Shown one piece after another: positions 21,401-33,687 of a stretch of DNA of 64,000 bases. Source of the DNA: Melampsora larici-populina 98AG31. Taxonomy: Eukaryota; Basidiomycota; Pucciniomycetes; Pucciniales; Melampsoraceae. The notes under the pieces are model-generated. The model was not told where the DNA came from. It did not search any database and worked only from the letters and a program-made list of their open reading frames with translations. The translations under genes were made by a program, and so were the position numbers. Each line of letters starts with the position of its first letter. Positions within the stretch are counted from its first letter, which is position 1. The stretch covers positions 198,691 through 262,690 of the forward strand of contig NW_006768809.1 in NCBI RefSeq assembly GCF_000204055.1, read 5' to 3'.

Positions 21401-22351
21401 TGTCTTAGATGATTTGCCACCACCACCAGCACCGCGCCAAGTGACCGGTTGAAGGCTGAATACGAGCCGAGCCGGAACGTTGAGAGCCCTCAGCAAGCTG
21501 GTAAATAGCTGTGCCGACATGTCACGTGAGCCCTTCATGAGTACTGCTCGTTTCATCAAGCTTTTAGAGCCATGGATGGGTTCGCCGGTCTCAAGTAGAT
21601 TCAGAAATGGATCATCCTCGACTTCTTTTCCTTTTCCTTTGGCTGAGCTAGTTTTCGAAGAAGACTGGATGGTGTCGTAGAGAGCTTCTGCCTCCGTCCA
21701 TGTACGAAGTCTCACACTTTCCAAGGATTCGACGATCTCGAAGGATTGCCACCACCATGAGACTAGATCCTTTATAGCTGAATCAAATAGACGAGATCTA
21801 TCTATTTCAGATGGATGCGTTTGAGGTGAGAAAGAGCTGAAAGCGTTGACGAGTGACAGTGGTACCATGGACAATAGGCGCGCCTAGAAAGTCAAGAGCC
21901 AAGCAAGATGGATTAGGAGAGATCGCGGATGCAGGCCAAGGGGATCGGCTTACTTGAAGAAGTTGATCATTGAGTAAAAGATTACGAAATCGCCCCGCTG
22001 CCAAAAGGGCCAAAGTGTGTGCGCGATGAGTCTCATGGCGTATCATGCGCTCCATCGCACTGTTCGGGTTCTTTCTCCTATTCAACGCGTTCGAAGCTCA
22101 GTGAGAAAATGGGAGAAACATGACAGGCCTTGGATGACCGCGATGAAGGCGCACTTATGAGTAGAGTTGGCACCAGACTTTGAAAGCACGATGTTGAAAG
22201 CAGTAGTATCAGGCCTTGATAGACTGTCATCGTTGTCGGCTGATAGGTCGGCTTCCTCTTGCACGTCCACTTCCTCCCAATCCATTTCTTCGTCATCGTC
22301 ATCCTCTGCTTCAGACGAAGACGGGCGAGGGAAAATTCGATCATTGTTCAT
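18436..22351 (-). CDS. RAD4: Rad4/XPC nucleotide-excision-repair protein
   Basis: Eleven exons join in phase: 22351-22155, 22077-21954, 21883-20719, 20643-20504, 20433-20342, 20262-19953, 19864-19783, 19658-19603, 19524-19438, 19341-19159 and 19071-18436, giving 1023 residues. The acceptor of exon 10 is the least certain. Rad4/XPC recognises helix-distorting DNA damage with Rad23 in the nucleus. Exons 1-2 give an acidic N-terminus and a RMIRHETHRAHTLALLAAGR helix. The transglutaminase-like domain spans about 108-500 (SAQLFTSLLRALNVPARLV; FWTEVYSRPLREWYCVDV), interrupted by a Lys/Ser-rich insert. BHD1-3 follow (FALERHLRREEVIHP; VQGLFAEWQTEL-like; IPRNGYGNFDLFAPHMLP). The C-terminus is basic, with nuclear-localisation-like KRRMKK. 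It converges with the copia frame and overlaps it by 32 nt at the 3' ends. Confidence 0.93.
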
Positions 22352-23157
22352 GATAGTGGTTGTTGGAACGGTAGCAGGGATCCAAGATGCAGGTTGACCA
22401 TCTTTGGCAGCTGACTGGGACGCATATATGTGTCTGCCCCTGGCTTAAATACAGGTCCGATCCCGGGTCAGCTGGCCGGGGTTCAGTACCGAAAATTTGA
22501 AAAGGTGAAGATTCTGAAAAAATGTTGCTTCGACATTCCCAAGAGTCTGCCGCTCTATGTCTCGACCCTTGTTGTAAAACTTTGCTCCTCACTTCTTGAA
22601 AAGTACATGACTATGTCCTTCATGCTGTCTCAAGTCGAATTGTTTACCGTCTAAGTTTTACAAGCCAGCTTGGATGGCACAGTAACATAGTACTGGACGT
22701 GCTCAACTCATGATTTGCTGTTGATCAGCAGCTAAGCTCTTCAACACGACTGTTTGGAACTTCTTCTAATCCACTTTGGAAGAAAGACTCGCGTGCTTTT
22801 CGTGGGAGCGCAATAGAAGATCTCTCTTATACAAAGAGTCAGACGCAAGACTTACATGTGTTGACCTCTGTGATCACAAATAATTCATTTGCTTGCCAAA
22901 GATAGTGAATGTCAGAGTGGAACAAATATGTAGTGAAGCATGGCATCCAAAATGGAATCGTCCACAAAATAACAATCGTCAACATCTAACAGTGGAGTAT
23001 TGCTTGCGGATCAAACACAGCCATATCATCATATACATAGCCCGCTTCATAGAAATCAGACAAAACTTTCAGCAATGAAGTTGCTGAAAACAAGTCATCG
23101 GAGTCTCAATTGTTTTGAATCTCCGGAGGTTATACAATGAGTGTGGTATGAAGAAAG
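22352..23157. other. Intergenic region between Rad4 promoter and next gene
   Basis: Only short open frames without features are present. The divergent part next to 22351 should hold the Rad4 promoter. I see no repeat or RNA gene. Confidence 0.4.
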
Positions 23158-25884
23158 TTATGGAATGATTCGGCTTTTGACATTTGGAATAGAATTAAAT
23201 TCAGCATTTAGACCCAAGACGGCAACACCAAGAAAATCGTAAACTCGTTTAAAAGATTCGAGATGTGGTTTGATTTCTTCTGAAATTTCTTTTGGCCATT
23301 GTAGTGTGTTTGGAATGAGATTGTGATCATTGGGTTTCCTTCTGTGTAACATTTCATTTTTCATAATTGCAAAATGCTTCAATGGTAATCCAAACAAAGC
23401 GCAGGTCACAGCTTCTGCGCCATCAATCTTTTGATATTCCCAATCTTGAGGTGATGGTTTGAGTTTAAACACAGGGCTTTGATCTCCTTCTTCCCAAATT
23501 TTATATGCTACTGGGTATCTACGAATTTCTTCAAGGAAATTTCTCAATCGGCTTAAAAATCTATCTTTAATGTTAGGTAAGCTGATAAACAAATTGGCTT
23601 CAGGTGAGTCAAACCAACTTGTCGTGTCATGTAAGAAAGTAGGCAGTTCTACAAATCTACCTCTTAAGATCTCATAAAAGTCATGTAACTTTTGGACATG
23701 GCGTAGGATATAAGTACTGGTGTCTTTGATCATTTCTGGGCGTGATAATTGAAAGATTGTGTCAATTCTTTGAATCACAGGTACACTCAGACCTGATCTT
23801 GCGAACTCTTCCAATTCTTTCTTTTCAAAAAGTTTAGTATAATTTTCCAAGTTTGCATCTGACATGACTTTCATTGTTTTGAGTCTTGAGCGACAAACTT
23901 CTGGTGAAATAATACTTTCGAGTAAATTGGAATCATCATGATTATACCTAGTCAGTTGTTCGAGGTCGGAAACATAACTATCCCAATCTGCGAACTTTAC
24001 ATCATAAAAAATTGGCCAATGTTCCTTCAATCTGAGGTTCTCCGAAAGTTCTAAAACATTGGGAGTGAATCTGTCATAGTTCTCAGCAGTCATCTTACTG
24101 ATCATGAATTGATCGAATTGGGTCATCACAGCGCTGACCCTCCTTAATCCCTCAGCTCCAGTGAAGTTTTCAAGAAATTTCTGCATGAAAGGACCCCAGT
24201 CTGACCAACTTTTGATCAGTCCAGTATTCCTGATATGATCGAAATCTGTTTGGCTTAGATGAATACGCAAGTTCTCTGTCTGATCATTTTCTTTGAGCGT
24301 TGTCTCCAACATTGCGGCGATTGCATCTCTTGCTGGCAAGAGAGAGTAATTTGTCGACAGGTTTGTTTTCTTTTGGGAATCTCCCTTTCCTTTTGAATCA
24401 TGGACAATCTGATCTTGTCGGCTCATCCATTCGCCTAGTCGTAATTTTTGGGCTTTAGACTTTTTCTTTCTGATCTTTCTGGCGTTTTTTGTGGTTCCAT
24501 CTTCATCGGGTATCTTCAGATTTTTACCTTGTGCCTCGAGCTTCGTTTCATTTGAGTCTTCATGATATGATTTCTCGCTGCTAAAGATCAAATATGAGTT
24601 TAAGAAATCATCAGAATTCAATCATGTCAGTTTGTACACTTCGGTAACTTGTAAGACCTTCAAAGATAGACTCCCAAATTCTTTCTCCACTTACCTTTCA
24701 CTTTGTTGAGCGAAATTCTCTGACCGTAACTTAGGATTGATCAAACCTAACACGTCTAAATTGATATTCATTGGATCACCATCTCTAAAAGTTAAATTCA
24801 GAACAGGTATGACATGTAAGTCAAATGTTTCCTGTGATTTGTTGTATGCATTGAATTGTGAAAAAAACACCACTGACCTTGGTCCGCGAGATTTTTCTAA
24901 TCGACCGAGATATCTTCTACGAACTGGTTCAGTAGGGTCAAAAACATCGTATGTATCTTCATTATGATCTCCCTGACCTCTCGGGTCATACCTGAAAAGC
25001 AAAAACCCCGTTTCTCTTCAGCTTTTGTCCACAAAGCTAGTTCTAATATACCTGAGAGTCTACTCACTGGGCCTGATGTCCGTGTGTATGTCTTAAATAA
25101 ACTTGAACATCACGACTTTCGATTCCACCGATTGGTTGTGTTACACCATTAGGATAGCCGGAGTGCAGAGTGTCCCCTGGTATAGGTTGACTTGAAAGTT
25201 TATTCATAAAATAATGTTTGTTTAATTTAGAAGTATATTTGTATGATGATGATTGCTGAAACTCACTATCTTTGAAGCTGTCCCGATTGTACCAATGAAT
25301 CTAGGTATTGTTTTACAAAGTCCGGAGAGCTTGTTCCAGAAGGATCATGATCAGGATGCTGACCAGGACTGGCAAACGTTCCAAAGTGTCGATTTTGGAA
25401 TCCTTGCTATATTATTGGGACGATTTCATTACATCAGACAATCAAACGACTCTTTGATTATCAAAAATGATCCCTATGTGAAAGGGAGACATACTGGGAT
25501 GTGACCATGAGCTCCAAAGCTAGGTTCCATTGGTCCATGCTCCGAGGGACTTTGATTTCCATGCATTGCGTGCGGTAAAACACCATATAACTTCACAGGT
25601 TTTCCATTCACGGTTGGTTGTAATGGGTCGTTTGTTGAATGTACAGGAATGATATTGATTTCAAATATTCTAGGATCAGTGGTACTTTGCATTTGATGAT
25701 GCCCAGTCATGGATGGATCAATAGAAGATGATAGACTATGGGAGGGAAAATTGGTATCCTGAATTCTAGGGTCATGATTGATGGGAATGGGTGACTTGGG
25801 TTTCAATGCATCCTTGGGTAACATGGCAAAAGCCTTCATGGCAAGGCATGAGTGTATGGTGAAGAGGACATAGTATAACTTCAT
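23158..25884 (-). CDS. Large secreted protein of unknown function (790 residues)
   Basis: Five exons join with consistent phases (0/2/2/2/2): 25884-25495, 25406-25267, 25190-25068, 24991-24695 and 24580-23158, giving 790 residues. The first 18-20 residues form a signal peptide (MKLYYVLFTIHSCLAMKAFA). Residues to about 220 are Pro/His/Ser-rich and probably disordered. A compact segment follows with YDPRGQG and RSVVFFSQFNAYNKS (about 218-315). After a Lys-rich linker (KNARKIRKKKSKAQK) comes a long helical region of about 400 residues with regularly spaced charged and hydrophobic residues and few cysteines. No catalytic motif is recognised. Secretion is inferred from the leader only. It resembles the large lineage-specific secreted proteins common in rusts, which is a comparison of style and not of homology. 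Confidence 0.8.
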
Positions 25885-27336
25885 CTTTTTTAAGTATTTG
25901 ATTTCGACAACCTGGTTAATTATCTATGATCTGCATGAGGTATCAAAAGGAAGAGTTATATATATTTCTTGGCTGGTGATATTCGATAAGATTCTAAAAG
26001 TATGAGAGAAAGGGCCTCTTTTAAGCTTGAATACCTGGGCGCTGCGATTGACAAAAAGTGGAACTGACTTGTTTTATGTGTCTGATATTGTTCATAACGT
26101 GTTATCAATGTGGTATCTATTGGCATATTACACTGTACATTCGGGCCAGTGACAAAACTTATTTCTGCTTGGAATCAGGATTACATTTCCCTCTCAAGTT
26201 TAGCCGCAAAATAATATCATTTACGGCGTACATAGCAAATCCAAAACGAAGATGCTGCGTGAATTTGAACTGTAAGGACGGGGCAATTTTTTCAATTTGT
26301 GGGCAGGCTGAAGACTGAATTCTAAACATCCAAAGAAATACCTGTGACGTGCGTTAAATTCTGATGCAAGGGTGTTTGTGGGCCTGGCCTATCATCACGA
26401 TCCCTCGGCTCCACCATGTCTGGACTTCCGGCTACCTCGGATGCTGGCTGCTGCCAGCAAAGAAGATACAAAACTTCATCACCCATTCATCAGATGATTC
26501 TTTCGATATCCTTGGAATTCAAACAATCCGGTTCTTCTATCAAGAAACCTCATCCATATCTGCAGAAAACCCCAGAGTCCTAGACCCAACCACAGAGGCA
26601 GCGTTGTGAATCTATCTTGTGAAATCTGAAGTCTTCATAGTACTAATGAAAGGTAGTACTAGTGATCAAGATCAGAATAATTCCAAAGAGAAATGACTAA
26701 AGAGACAGTCAGTTGGGGTTAGGTTGGGTTGAATTGATTTGGATTATATCTTTCCGCAGAGAGGTGATTGGGATTCATCATCAAATCTGGATTTTCATAA
26801 ATTAAGAGCTGACTCAACCCACCTTATACCAGCAGGTCGTGAACAATTCCCCGCCAATTTGCTCGACTTTTGCGAGCAAAATTGCGCAAGAGATATGAAA
26901 TTGTGTACAAATGCCAGCAAAATTGAACTTTGAGAGTCCTAAGACTAATGAGCCCTCCTCTTGTTTATGTACACGTAACAGCTGCTTGTTGGTGGATGAA
27001 CTGATGCGTATTGAGGAAATCATCTCTCGATGGAATTTAAGACTACAGCTTTTTTCAAAACTTCATTCTAGTTGCAGTGATGGCTTACCTAATTATACTT
27101 TCATTGGAGGTGTATCCATCTTCCTACTTATCACTTTTTACCAGACAAATTCACAAAGTCATTTGAGCGTTGATGAGCTCTACTTGAATGTTGTATCTAT
27201 AAAACCATCCACTCACAACCTATTGTTCTTTCTATACTCGGGTCATCGATTTATATGAATCTTTTAAGCTATCTTTCGGATTCCTCAGAATATTCTCTTC
27301 CTATCTGTCAGATAATTTAATTTACGGTGGTAAAAC
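25885..27336. other. Intergenic, no gene seen
   Basis: This stretch holds the promoters of the divergently oriented flanking genes. Short open frames exist (for example near 26364 and 26911) but lack start context, splice partners or recognisable motifs. Confidence 0.4.
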
Positions 27337-28527
27337 ATGGATTTTCTTAGACTATTGAAACCTCGCGCTCTCAATCAATTGCCCACCAACCAGGAAGTAC
27401 CTAAACCCAAGAAGGAAGTGCCTAAAGTCGCAAAGGTAGCTAGAGAACCACTTCGACTATGTATCATGGAATATGCAGACGGTCACTTAATCGCATCAAA
27501 ATTTAAAGTTTTTGATGAATACAAGAGAACTGAGTATGTTGGTCGTTTTTTTCTCGATAAAAATCAAAACATGGTGATCGAAATCAAGAATTCCGATGAA
27601 ACTCGCGTGGAACTTCATCTACGCAAAGTATGTATTCGAATCCTTCTGCAAGGATTCAAATATTTGTGCTCATAGTGATTTGTTCTGGTGATCATCTTGC
27701 GAGGACGTAGTTGGCAACTGGGGATTGCACCTTTGTTGCTGATCATCAAGCAGGTGTTTCCGTCACTTTATCTCTTGGTAATGCGAGGTTTGACCGCTGG
27801 ACACTTCGTCTACGCGAACACAAATATACGGTGACAGCTTCAAATGTTGGGCCGATTGCAATCTTATGGGCCGATAGTGATAAATCAATGATCGCACGAT
27901 TACACTGTAGGTCATCGCTTATCGATTAGGGGAAAGAATTCTTTCTTGAACTCGATTTGAAACCAACACTTCTGTTTTACTACGGTCATCTGATCAGTTT
28001 ATAGCACAGCTCGAGTCGGTTGTTTCTCTAGTCGAATTGTATCAGACGTACATCTATCCGCATTGCTCAGTGCCATCATCTGGTACTACCGACAACATCC
28101 TTATTTCGGTTTGGAAAGGTTTGTAAAATTGGGGATCGCGAATCGTCCTGTACAGAGTAGCTCTTCCAATTACCCGACTCTTCGACGGCAGACAGCCACA
28201 ATTTCCAGCGCAGACAGAGTCAATGCAAACAATCTTCGCCGGCAATCGATTGCAGTTTCCAGCGCAGACAGAGTCAATTCAAACAATGTTCTCCAGCAAT
28301 CGATTGCAATTTCCAGCGCAGACAGAGTCAATTCAAACAATCTTCGCCGGCAATCGATTGCAATTTATAGCGTCAATAGAAATGACACAACCATAACTTC
28401 AAGTTCAAGGAGCAGAATGTTGTCTCCGGAGCCAATTCTCGAGGAGCCAACTGATTGGGAAAATTGTGATCCTGGTCCATCAAACCATCAACGATGTTAC
28501 CATCATATTGAAACTGATGCAAAGTGA
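27337..28527 (+). CDS. Protein of unknown function with RRxS/T tandem repeats
   Basis: Three exons join in phase (27337-27627, 27711-27906, 28010-28527), giving 334 residues. No signal peptide or membrane segment is seen. Residues about 38-200 look like a compact beta-rich domain (LCIMEYADGHLIASKFKVFD; RWTLRLREHKYTVTASNVGP), which I cannot assign; a tubby-like fungal fold is one possibility. The C-terminal exon contains about three and a half 18-residue repeats (SSADRVNSNNLRRQSIAI), each with an RRQS/T or QQS core, followed by a Ser-rich acidic tail. RRxS is a basophilic kinase consensus, so repeated phosphorylation is a hypothesis. For the third exon, the acceptor CACAG at 28005-28009 is the one that restores the frame; the upstream TATAG does not. 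Confidence 0.72.
28201..28370 (+). repeat. 54-bp coding tandem repeat
   Basis: About three units of 54 bp beginning near 'atttccagcgcagacagag' lie in frame in the last exon of the neighbouring gene. Units differ by a few substitutions, one of which changes RRQS to QQS. Confidence 0.85.
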
Positions 28528-29385
28528 TGGAGTTTCCAATTTCATCGAGCTTATTCATGGACACAGCCTCGCTATAAGCCAACCAGAGTTGAACTTTGAA
28601 ATTGGACCAATTATATACATCTTGGATACATGAAAAGTCATCTGGCATAAAAGATACAATTTACTTTGACTAGCTCAGTCTTGGTAGTATACCGTGATTT
28701 CGATATATCTTTGTTTCTTTTATCATTCTAGGACTTGATTATATCTATCTATTCCCTTCCATCTTCTTATCTCTTATGTGAACTTCAAGAAATTACCCGA
28801 GAGGTCAAGGAGAACATGGATAAATGCGTGTAAAGAAATTGAAACATGTAGAACTTCGGACAGAGATATTTTGGAAACCGATGAGAAATTTCAAACCTTT
28901 TGAGAGGTTTCAAGAACGTTGACTATAAAAACTAAAGTCGATTTGAGCGCATCAAGAAATTTTTGGAATATCCTTCACAAAATTTATTATGAAAATGAAA
29001 GGCAGCTTTGAATACCTAACTAGAAAGTGTCAAAGACCCAAAGAGACATAATCTCATCAGCAGGAAAGAGAGTTTGCCCAAACTTCAGTTGAACATGTTT
29101 TTCATGCACTTGAGCTGATGCAGAATCTGAATGTACGTACTCAAGTGTTCCATTCTTCTTTTCTTTACATATCTCAATGATCTTTGAAGTGTATGGGATG
29201 CAAAGTTGAACATGGCCCTCAACTGCCTCAACTCGCTTTGTGGCACGCGTTGCTTTTGGCGTCGTGACTCGTGACCTAACCTCAGGGTATTAGACTTGAA
29301 GCATGTGACTTACACATGTGTACATACGTATGTAAAGAGTTAGGGTTTGGCGAAAAAAAAGTTGATCTCTTGTGGAGGATGGGCG
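28528..29385. other. Intergenic, no gene seen
   Basis: This is AT-rich spacer with the Las1 promoter at its end. A short Thr/Arg-coding-looking patch near 29220 is not supported by a frame. Confidence 0.4.
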
Positions 29386-31207
29386 ATGATGATGAACTTT
29401 ATCAACACAAACAAAACAATGAATAACTCAATCACCTTCAGACGAGTACCATGGTCCACTCCGGCAGAATTCTTAGGAGTCTTTGACTCGCTCTTCTCAA
29501 CCACGAACCCTGACTTAGTCAATGGACTCATCCATCTTCACGCCTGGTTTCTACGTGCTCCATCTGCCCTGCCACCAGCTATTCAATCAACTTATATGCT
29601 TCTGTCTCTCCTCACGCCGGCTTGCGATGAGGTTCATCGATCTGGACCAGAAAGGAGACTAGCATTAGCAATGGCACTGACCAGATTTGTCAATTCGATG
29701 GTCGATCCACTTCAAACAAGCATGTTTGCTCGTAGTATCGCAGACCTGGCTCGACAATTATCGCTTCCTCTTTCGCTTGTTCAATTGAGGCATAGATCAA
29801 CACACGAAGAATTACCGAGCGAGACAGTTTTGCTTGATAGCGCACGCATCGTCCGTTCAGTTCCTCTGCTTAAAGTTCATTCGATAATGCGGCAAAGACA
29901 AACAAAAGACGATCTGTCCTGATAGTATTACCTTATTGTGGCCCTTGACTTTTGCCGATCTAGGCCGTCGATTGGCTTTACACTCGATATTGGTATCCGA
30001 CCATGAATCAAATGGTTTCAACTACCTCTCAACCTTGCCCATCAACATCTCACGATGTGATTACAGATGACATTGAGCTTGAAGGCCTGAGGAATCTGTT
30101 GAAGGACTACAAGCGAGCTCGGAAACGCGAATTGATCGATGCTACTGAGTCACTTTCATGCCGTCAGATTTCTCAGAAATTAGAAACATGGCTTGATCAA
30201 CGTGTTGCTCGCGAAGTCAGAAACTATACACTTGAAGGGACTGGTGAGGGTGGTGAGGAAGACGAAGAACTTGAGCGAGAGCGTCGAGCCATAGAGATCT
30301 TTGTGCAGGAACTCAGTTCGGTTGGAAATCTGGTGCCGCGTGCCATCAAGTCCGTGATACCCTTCACTCTTCAATATTCAGCGCTAACGGGGATGATTCG
30401 GACTCCGAACACGCTAAGCTCTTACAATCTTTTTTTGCAGGAAACGTCCCTCGAAGCTACAAGCTCGGCTTGCACCTGGTCTTCGTGACCTCTACTTACC
30501 GTTACTTCTCGATCTACATAGCAAATACCCTCAAACGCTTGTTCGTGCACTACTTGACAATCTCGTTGGAATGCTTATAACATTACCACAAGATCACCAC
30601 TCGGTTCCTTCCTCGATGCCCTCAAGAGCTGACGATACCCATTATCTAAGCTGTGCTGGCTGGATCATCGAATTACTGCCTTATGTCGATCGGGCGAGTT
30701 TGGAGGTTTTCTTGAAATGCTTACTCTCGAATCCGAATCGCTAGTTCAGTTCCTTCTCGATTTTTATCAGATTATGGTCATTCTCATCTGCTGAACAATT
30801 TAAGCTCACTGTTGTTCATTTGTTCATTCCTATTTATCCATTATAGCTGTTTGTCCATTGTCAAGATGTTGACAACGGTTGACGATGTCATCGAAGGTAA
30901 ACAGATTGAAGGCATACAGAGTTTACTCGGTGTACTTCAGCTAGCACTCAATCAACCACCTGTGGATGTTTCTGATCTAATGAAAACTGACGATGAGCTT
31001 AGGCAACGCTTTGAAAGATGGGAGGCCGCTTGTGGTCAATCAAATCGACCTGGTGTAAGTGAGGAGATGGAGATAGAAACAATTCAGGGCGATGAAGAGG
31101 AGAGTGAAAATGGTGGAACAGGGTGGAGGCTGATGGGTAAAAGTGATTGGAAAAATTGTCCGATTGGAGTACTACCTGATGGTTTCTTACCTCAATTACA
31201 TAATTGA
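29386..31207 (+). CDS. LAS1: rRNA-processing endonuclease Las1
   Basis: Four exons join in phase (29386-29850, 29964-30349, 30441-30743, 30847-31207), giving 504 residues. Las1 is the HEPN nuclease that cuts ITS2 of pre-rRNA together with the Grc3 kinase during large-subunit assembly. The N-terminus has the family start RRVPWSTPAEF. The HEPN active-site motif R-x4-H is visible as LRHRSTHEELPS, followed after the first intron by AVDWLYTRYWYP. The middle is helical (LLLDLHSKYPQTLVRALLDN). The C-terminus carries the conserved W...DWKNCPIGVLP motif. The first two introns use the rare donor GTCCGT and the third uses GTTCAG; each choice is forced by frame and by family alignment from memory. Start: first of three consecutive in-frame ATGs. 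Confidence 0.9.
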
Positions 31208-32094
31208 CCATGATCTTTGATGAAGAGGACGTCCCTTGTATACTTTTGCGTGGTCTTTTTGGCATCAGTGGCATGTGCGATGATGAATATGATGTATGTT
31301 CTACTTTCCATCATTTTTGGAAAGCTAGGAGAAGGCAATGTTGTATGTCAAGAGAGTATTGAGGACAACATTTCCAACAGGTATACCGGAACTCAGAGAG
31401 CAGGTCTATCTCAGAAGTACCAGCAAGATTGAGAATGTCAGGCTACACTACCAGCAACACCGAAAGAGTTATACTCTGGAATTTGGAGCACAGCCAAAAT
31501 AACAACTAAAACCTACCATGTAATGTCTTCGACAAAGTTCAAAATTTATGCAGGCTTTGTACCTGCAACCATATTGAAGAGGTCATCTTTTCAAATTTCT
31601 AAACCTCATGACTCAATGAAAAAAATCGCAACCCGTATTGTCGCCTACTCCACAAATCACAATTACACTGGCCAATATGATTACAGTTCTCTGTGAACTT
31701 AAAATTTGAATCTCATCACAAGCGGTTTTTTTGGTGCTTGGTTTTCTTTTTCTTTCTTGTGGCTGTTACTCCAACCAATTCCCAAGACTTGGTTCTAAAA
31801 TGAAAGGTTGCACCGGGATAGGCTTTATCTGCGGTAGTATGTACATAGTGAAAATGTTTTGTTGATGTACGATCAATTCAAATGATTACTCAACGAGAAA
31901 GGTAATAAAGAGTACAATATTCTCTAGGGTAGTATATGCAATAAGAAGTTTAAACCTTTTTGTTGAAGAGTAGTGAAGCCCAGCCAATTGATCGACTGAC
32001 AAGAATCCATAAAGAAGATTTCCATCCGTTCTTTCACGCCTCAGAGACTTTTAGACACGTCAGTGGGTACAACACCCTGAAAGGCCGACGAAGA
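31208..32094. other. Intergenic between two convergent genes
   Basis: No gene, repeat or RNA was recognised. The stretch holds the 3' flanks of Las1 and of the cysteine-rich secreted gene. Confidence 0.4.
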
Positions 32095-32905
32095 TCACCA
32101 ATTGGCATTTTCCACCAACTGACAAGATTGAGGTAGGCATTCTAGAAGTACGGAAAAGAGTTAGAGTCGAAGGGCAGACAGTTAATCACTTTGTCTACCC
32201 AGCATATGTTCATGATCATTTTAAATTTAGGGCTCAGGCTGCACGTACCTGGCAATGAGGTTTCCTGGGCATAGCATCTGAATCCTGGCAGCTCTTTTGG
32301 GATTTCTTCCCCAATGACGTGCCCGATCACATCTAGAAGCCAAACAGCTCTAGTGAACACCATGTTGAAAGAGAAGAATCTACAATACTTACTAGCATGT
32401 TGTTTTTCGCGATACATCCAATACCGCGAGGCTTGAACACGGAATTCAGCTTTCTCTTGCTTGGAATCCCCAAACTTGTCTTTATACTTGTGACAATCCT
32501 TGAAGACAATGTGATCCGCAACGTCTAGATCAAAGGCAGAACACCAGGAGTTAGTGACGAGAGTCACTTGTTCAAGAATATGATAAAACTCAACTATATT
32601 TTAAATCTGCTCTTGGTGGCGGATCATCTACCCAACAATCTTCTGCTTTGCAGGAATAGTGTTTTCCTCTGACTTGACAACCTGGTATAGTTAGGAAAGA
32701 AAGCCATCAGGACTTTAAACTACGAAAACGTAATTGTATGGAGAATGCCAGGAAATCCAATATCATAGGATGAGTGCTTACCTATCTTTCCTGGGCCTAA
32801 TGAGACAGCATTGAAAGTGGTACTGCACTGCATTGCGGCACTGGCAGAGCGCCAAGCCATGGAAAATATCGCCAAATATGCGAAAGTGAACAAGGTATGC
32901 ATCAC
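32095..32905 (-). CDS. Small cysteine-rich secreted protein (157 residues)
   Basis: Five small exons join with consistent phase 1: 32905-32782, 32681-32595, 32524-32393, 32332-32249 and 32141-32095. The first 24 residues are a signal peptide (MMHTLFTFAYLAIFSMAWRS ending AAM). The mature chain has eight cysteines (MQC, IGC, YSC, EDC, KDC, FRC, PEC, QSC), compatible with four disulfides. It contains a YSC element near residue 50, similar to the Y/F/W-x-C element noted in rust and mildew effector candidates, and ends in CLPQSCQLVENANW. Each exon is too short to stand alone; the model rests on five matching splice phases. Function is unknown; extracellular location is inferred. Confidence 0.8.
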
Positions 32906-33687
32906 TTGAAGGATTGTGTGTGTGCTAGTAGCCTTTGGGTGAGGTGTATATAGAGTTGGTGTGATTGAGAGAAAAGGTTCAATTGTGCGAAAAAGAAGAG
33001 AAGATTGTTTAGGTTTGAAATAAAAAGTACAACAAATCCTTCAGCAGGTTCACTAAGGATGTTTTGTGTTCACGAAAATATTTCCAAGTGTATTGCATAC
33101 CATGCATCTATATTCCTTGGACGTTGCGTGAGGGTTTCCAGACAGTACGAATGAGGGTTTCCAGGGTCTGATAAGTGTCAGGAGGGCGCGGCGAAAGCGC
33201 TCGCTAGAGAGGCTTAGTTGACCTTACATGATAGCGACTCTCCTCGCCAGTCCTATGCCTCAGCATACCTCTTATGTGGCAAGCATATAGAATTTTTTGT
33301 GCATTCAAGCCGGGGCAAAGTCGAAGGTAAGATTCTCGAGTGCGGTTATAATCCTAAGATGCTTTGATGGTGAAACAAGATGAAAGTTGATGGTTTGTAA
33401 GCCATTGGAGAAGTCTTCCGATGTGATCTTTAGTTTTAACAAAGCCAACATGTTCGAATCTTTAAATTCACTAAATAGAATTGGCTTATGATGATTTGAT
33501 GATTTGAAGAGCTGATCTTAGACCTGGCTCTATCGATTCACAGCATTCGTTCTGAAACCCAAGTTAAACAAAATGTGAAATCGAGAATCAATCACAAGAT
33601 CCATTGGAAGCCTTATGAAGATTATCAATCCATCTTAATCATCATTCAAATCAATCATCATCATCGTCTTGATAAGTTCAGGATAAG
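32906..33687. other. Intergenic, no gene seen
   Basis: This is the spacer between two divergent secreted-protein genes and presumably contains both promoters. Nothing else was recognised. Confidence 0.4.

Noticed and set aside
18480..22400. Plus-strand frames of 60-113 residues
   Set aside because: All lie antisense to Rad4 exons and have no start context or motifs of their own.
31999..32620. 141-residue uninterrupted minus frame as a separate gene
   Set aside because: It lacks a leader and reads through three good introns; the spliced five-exon model gives consistent phases and ends with extra cysteines.
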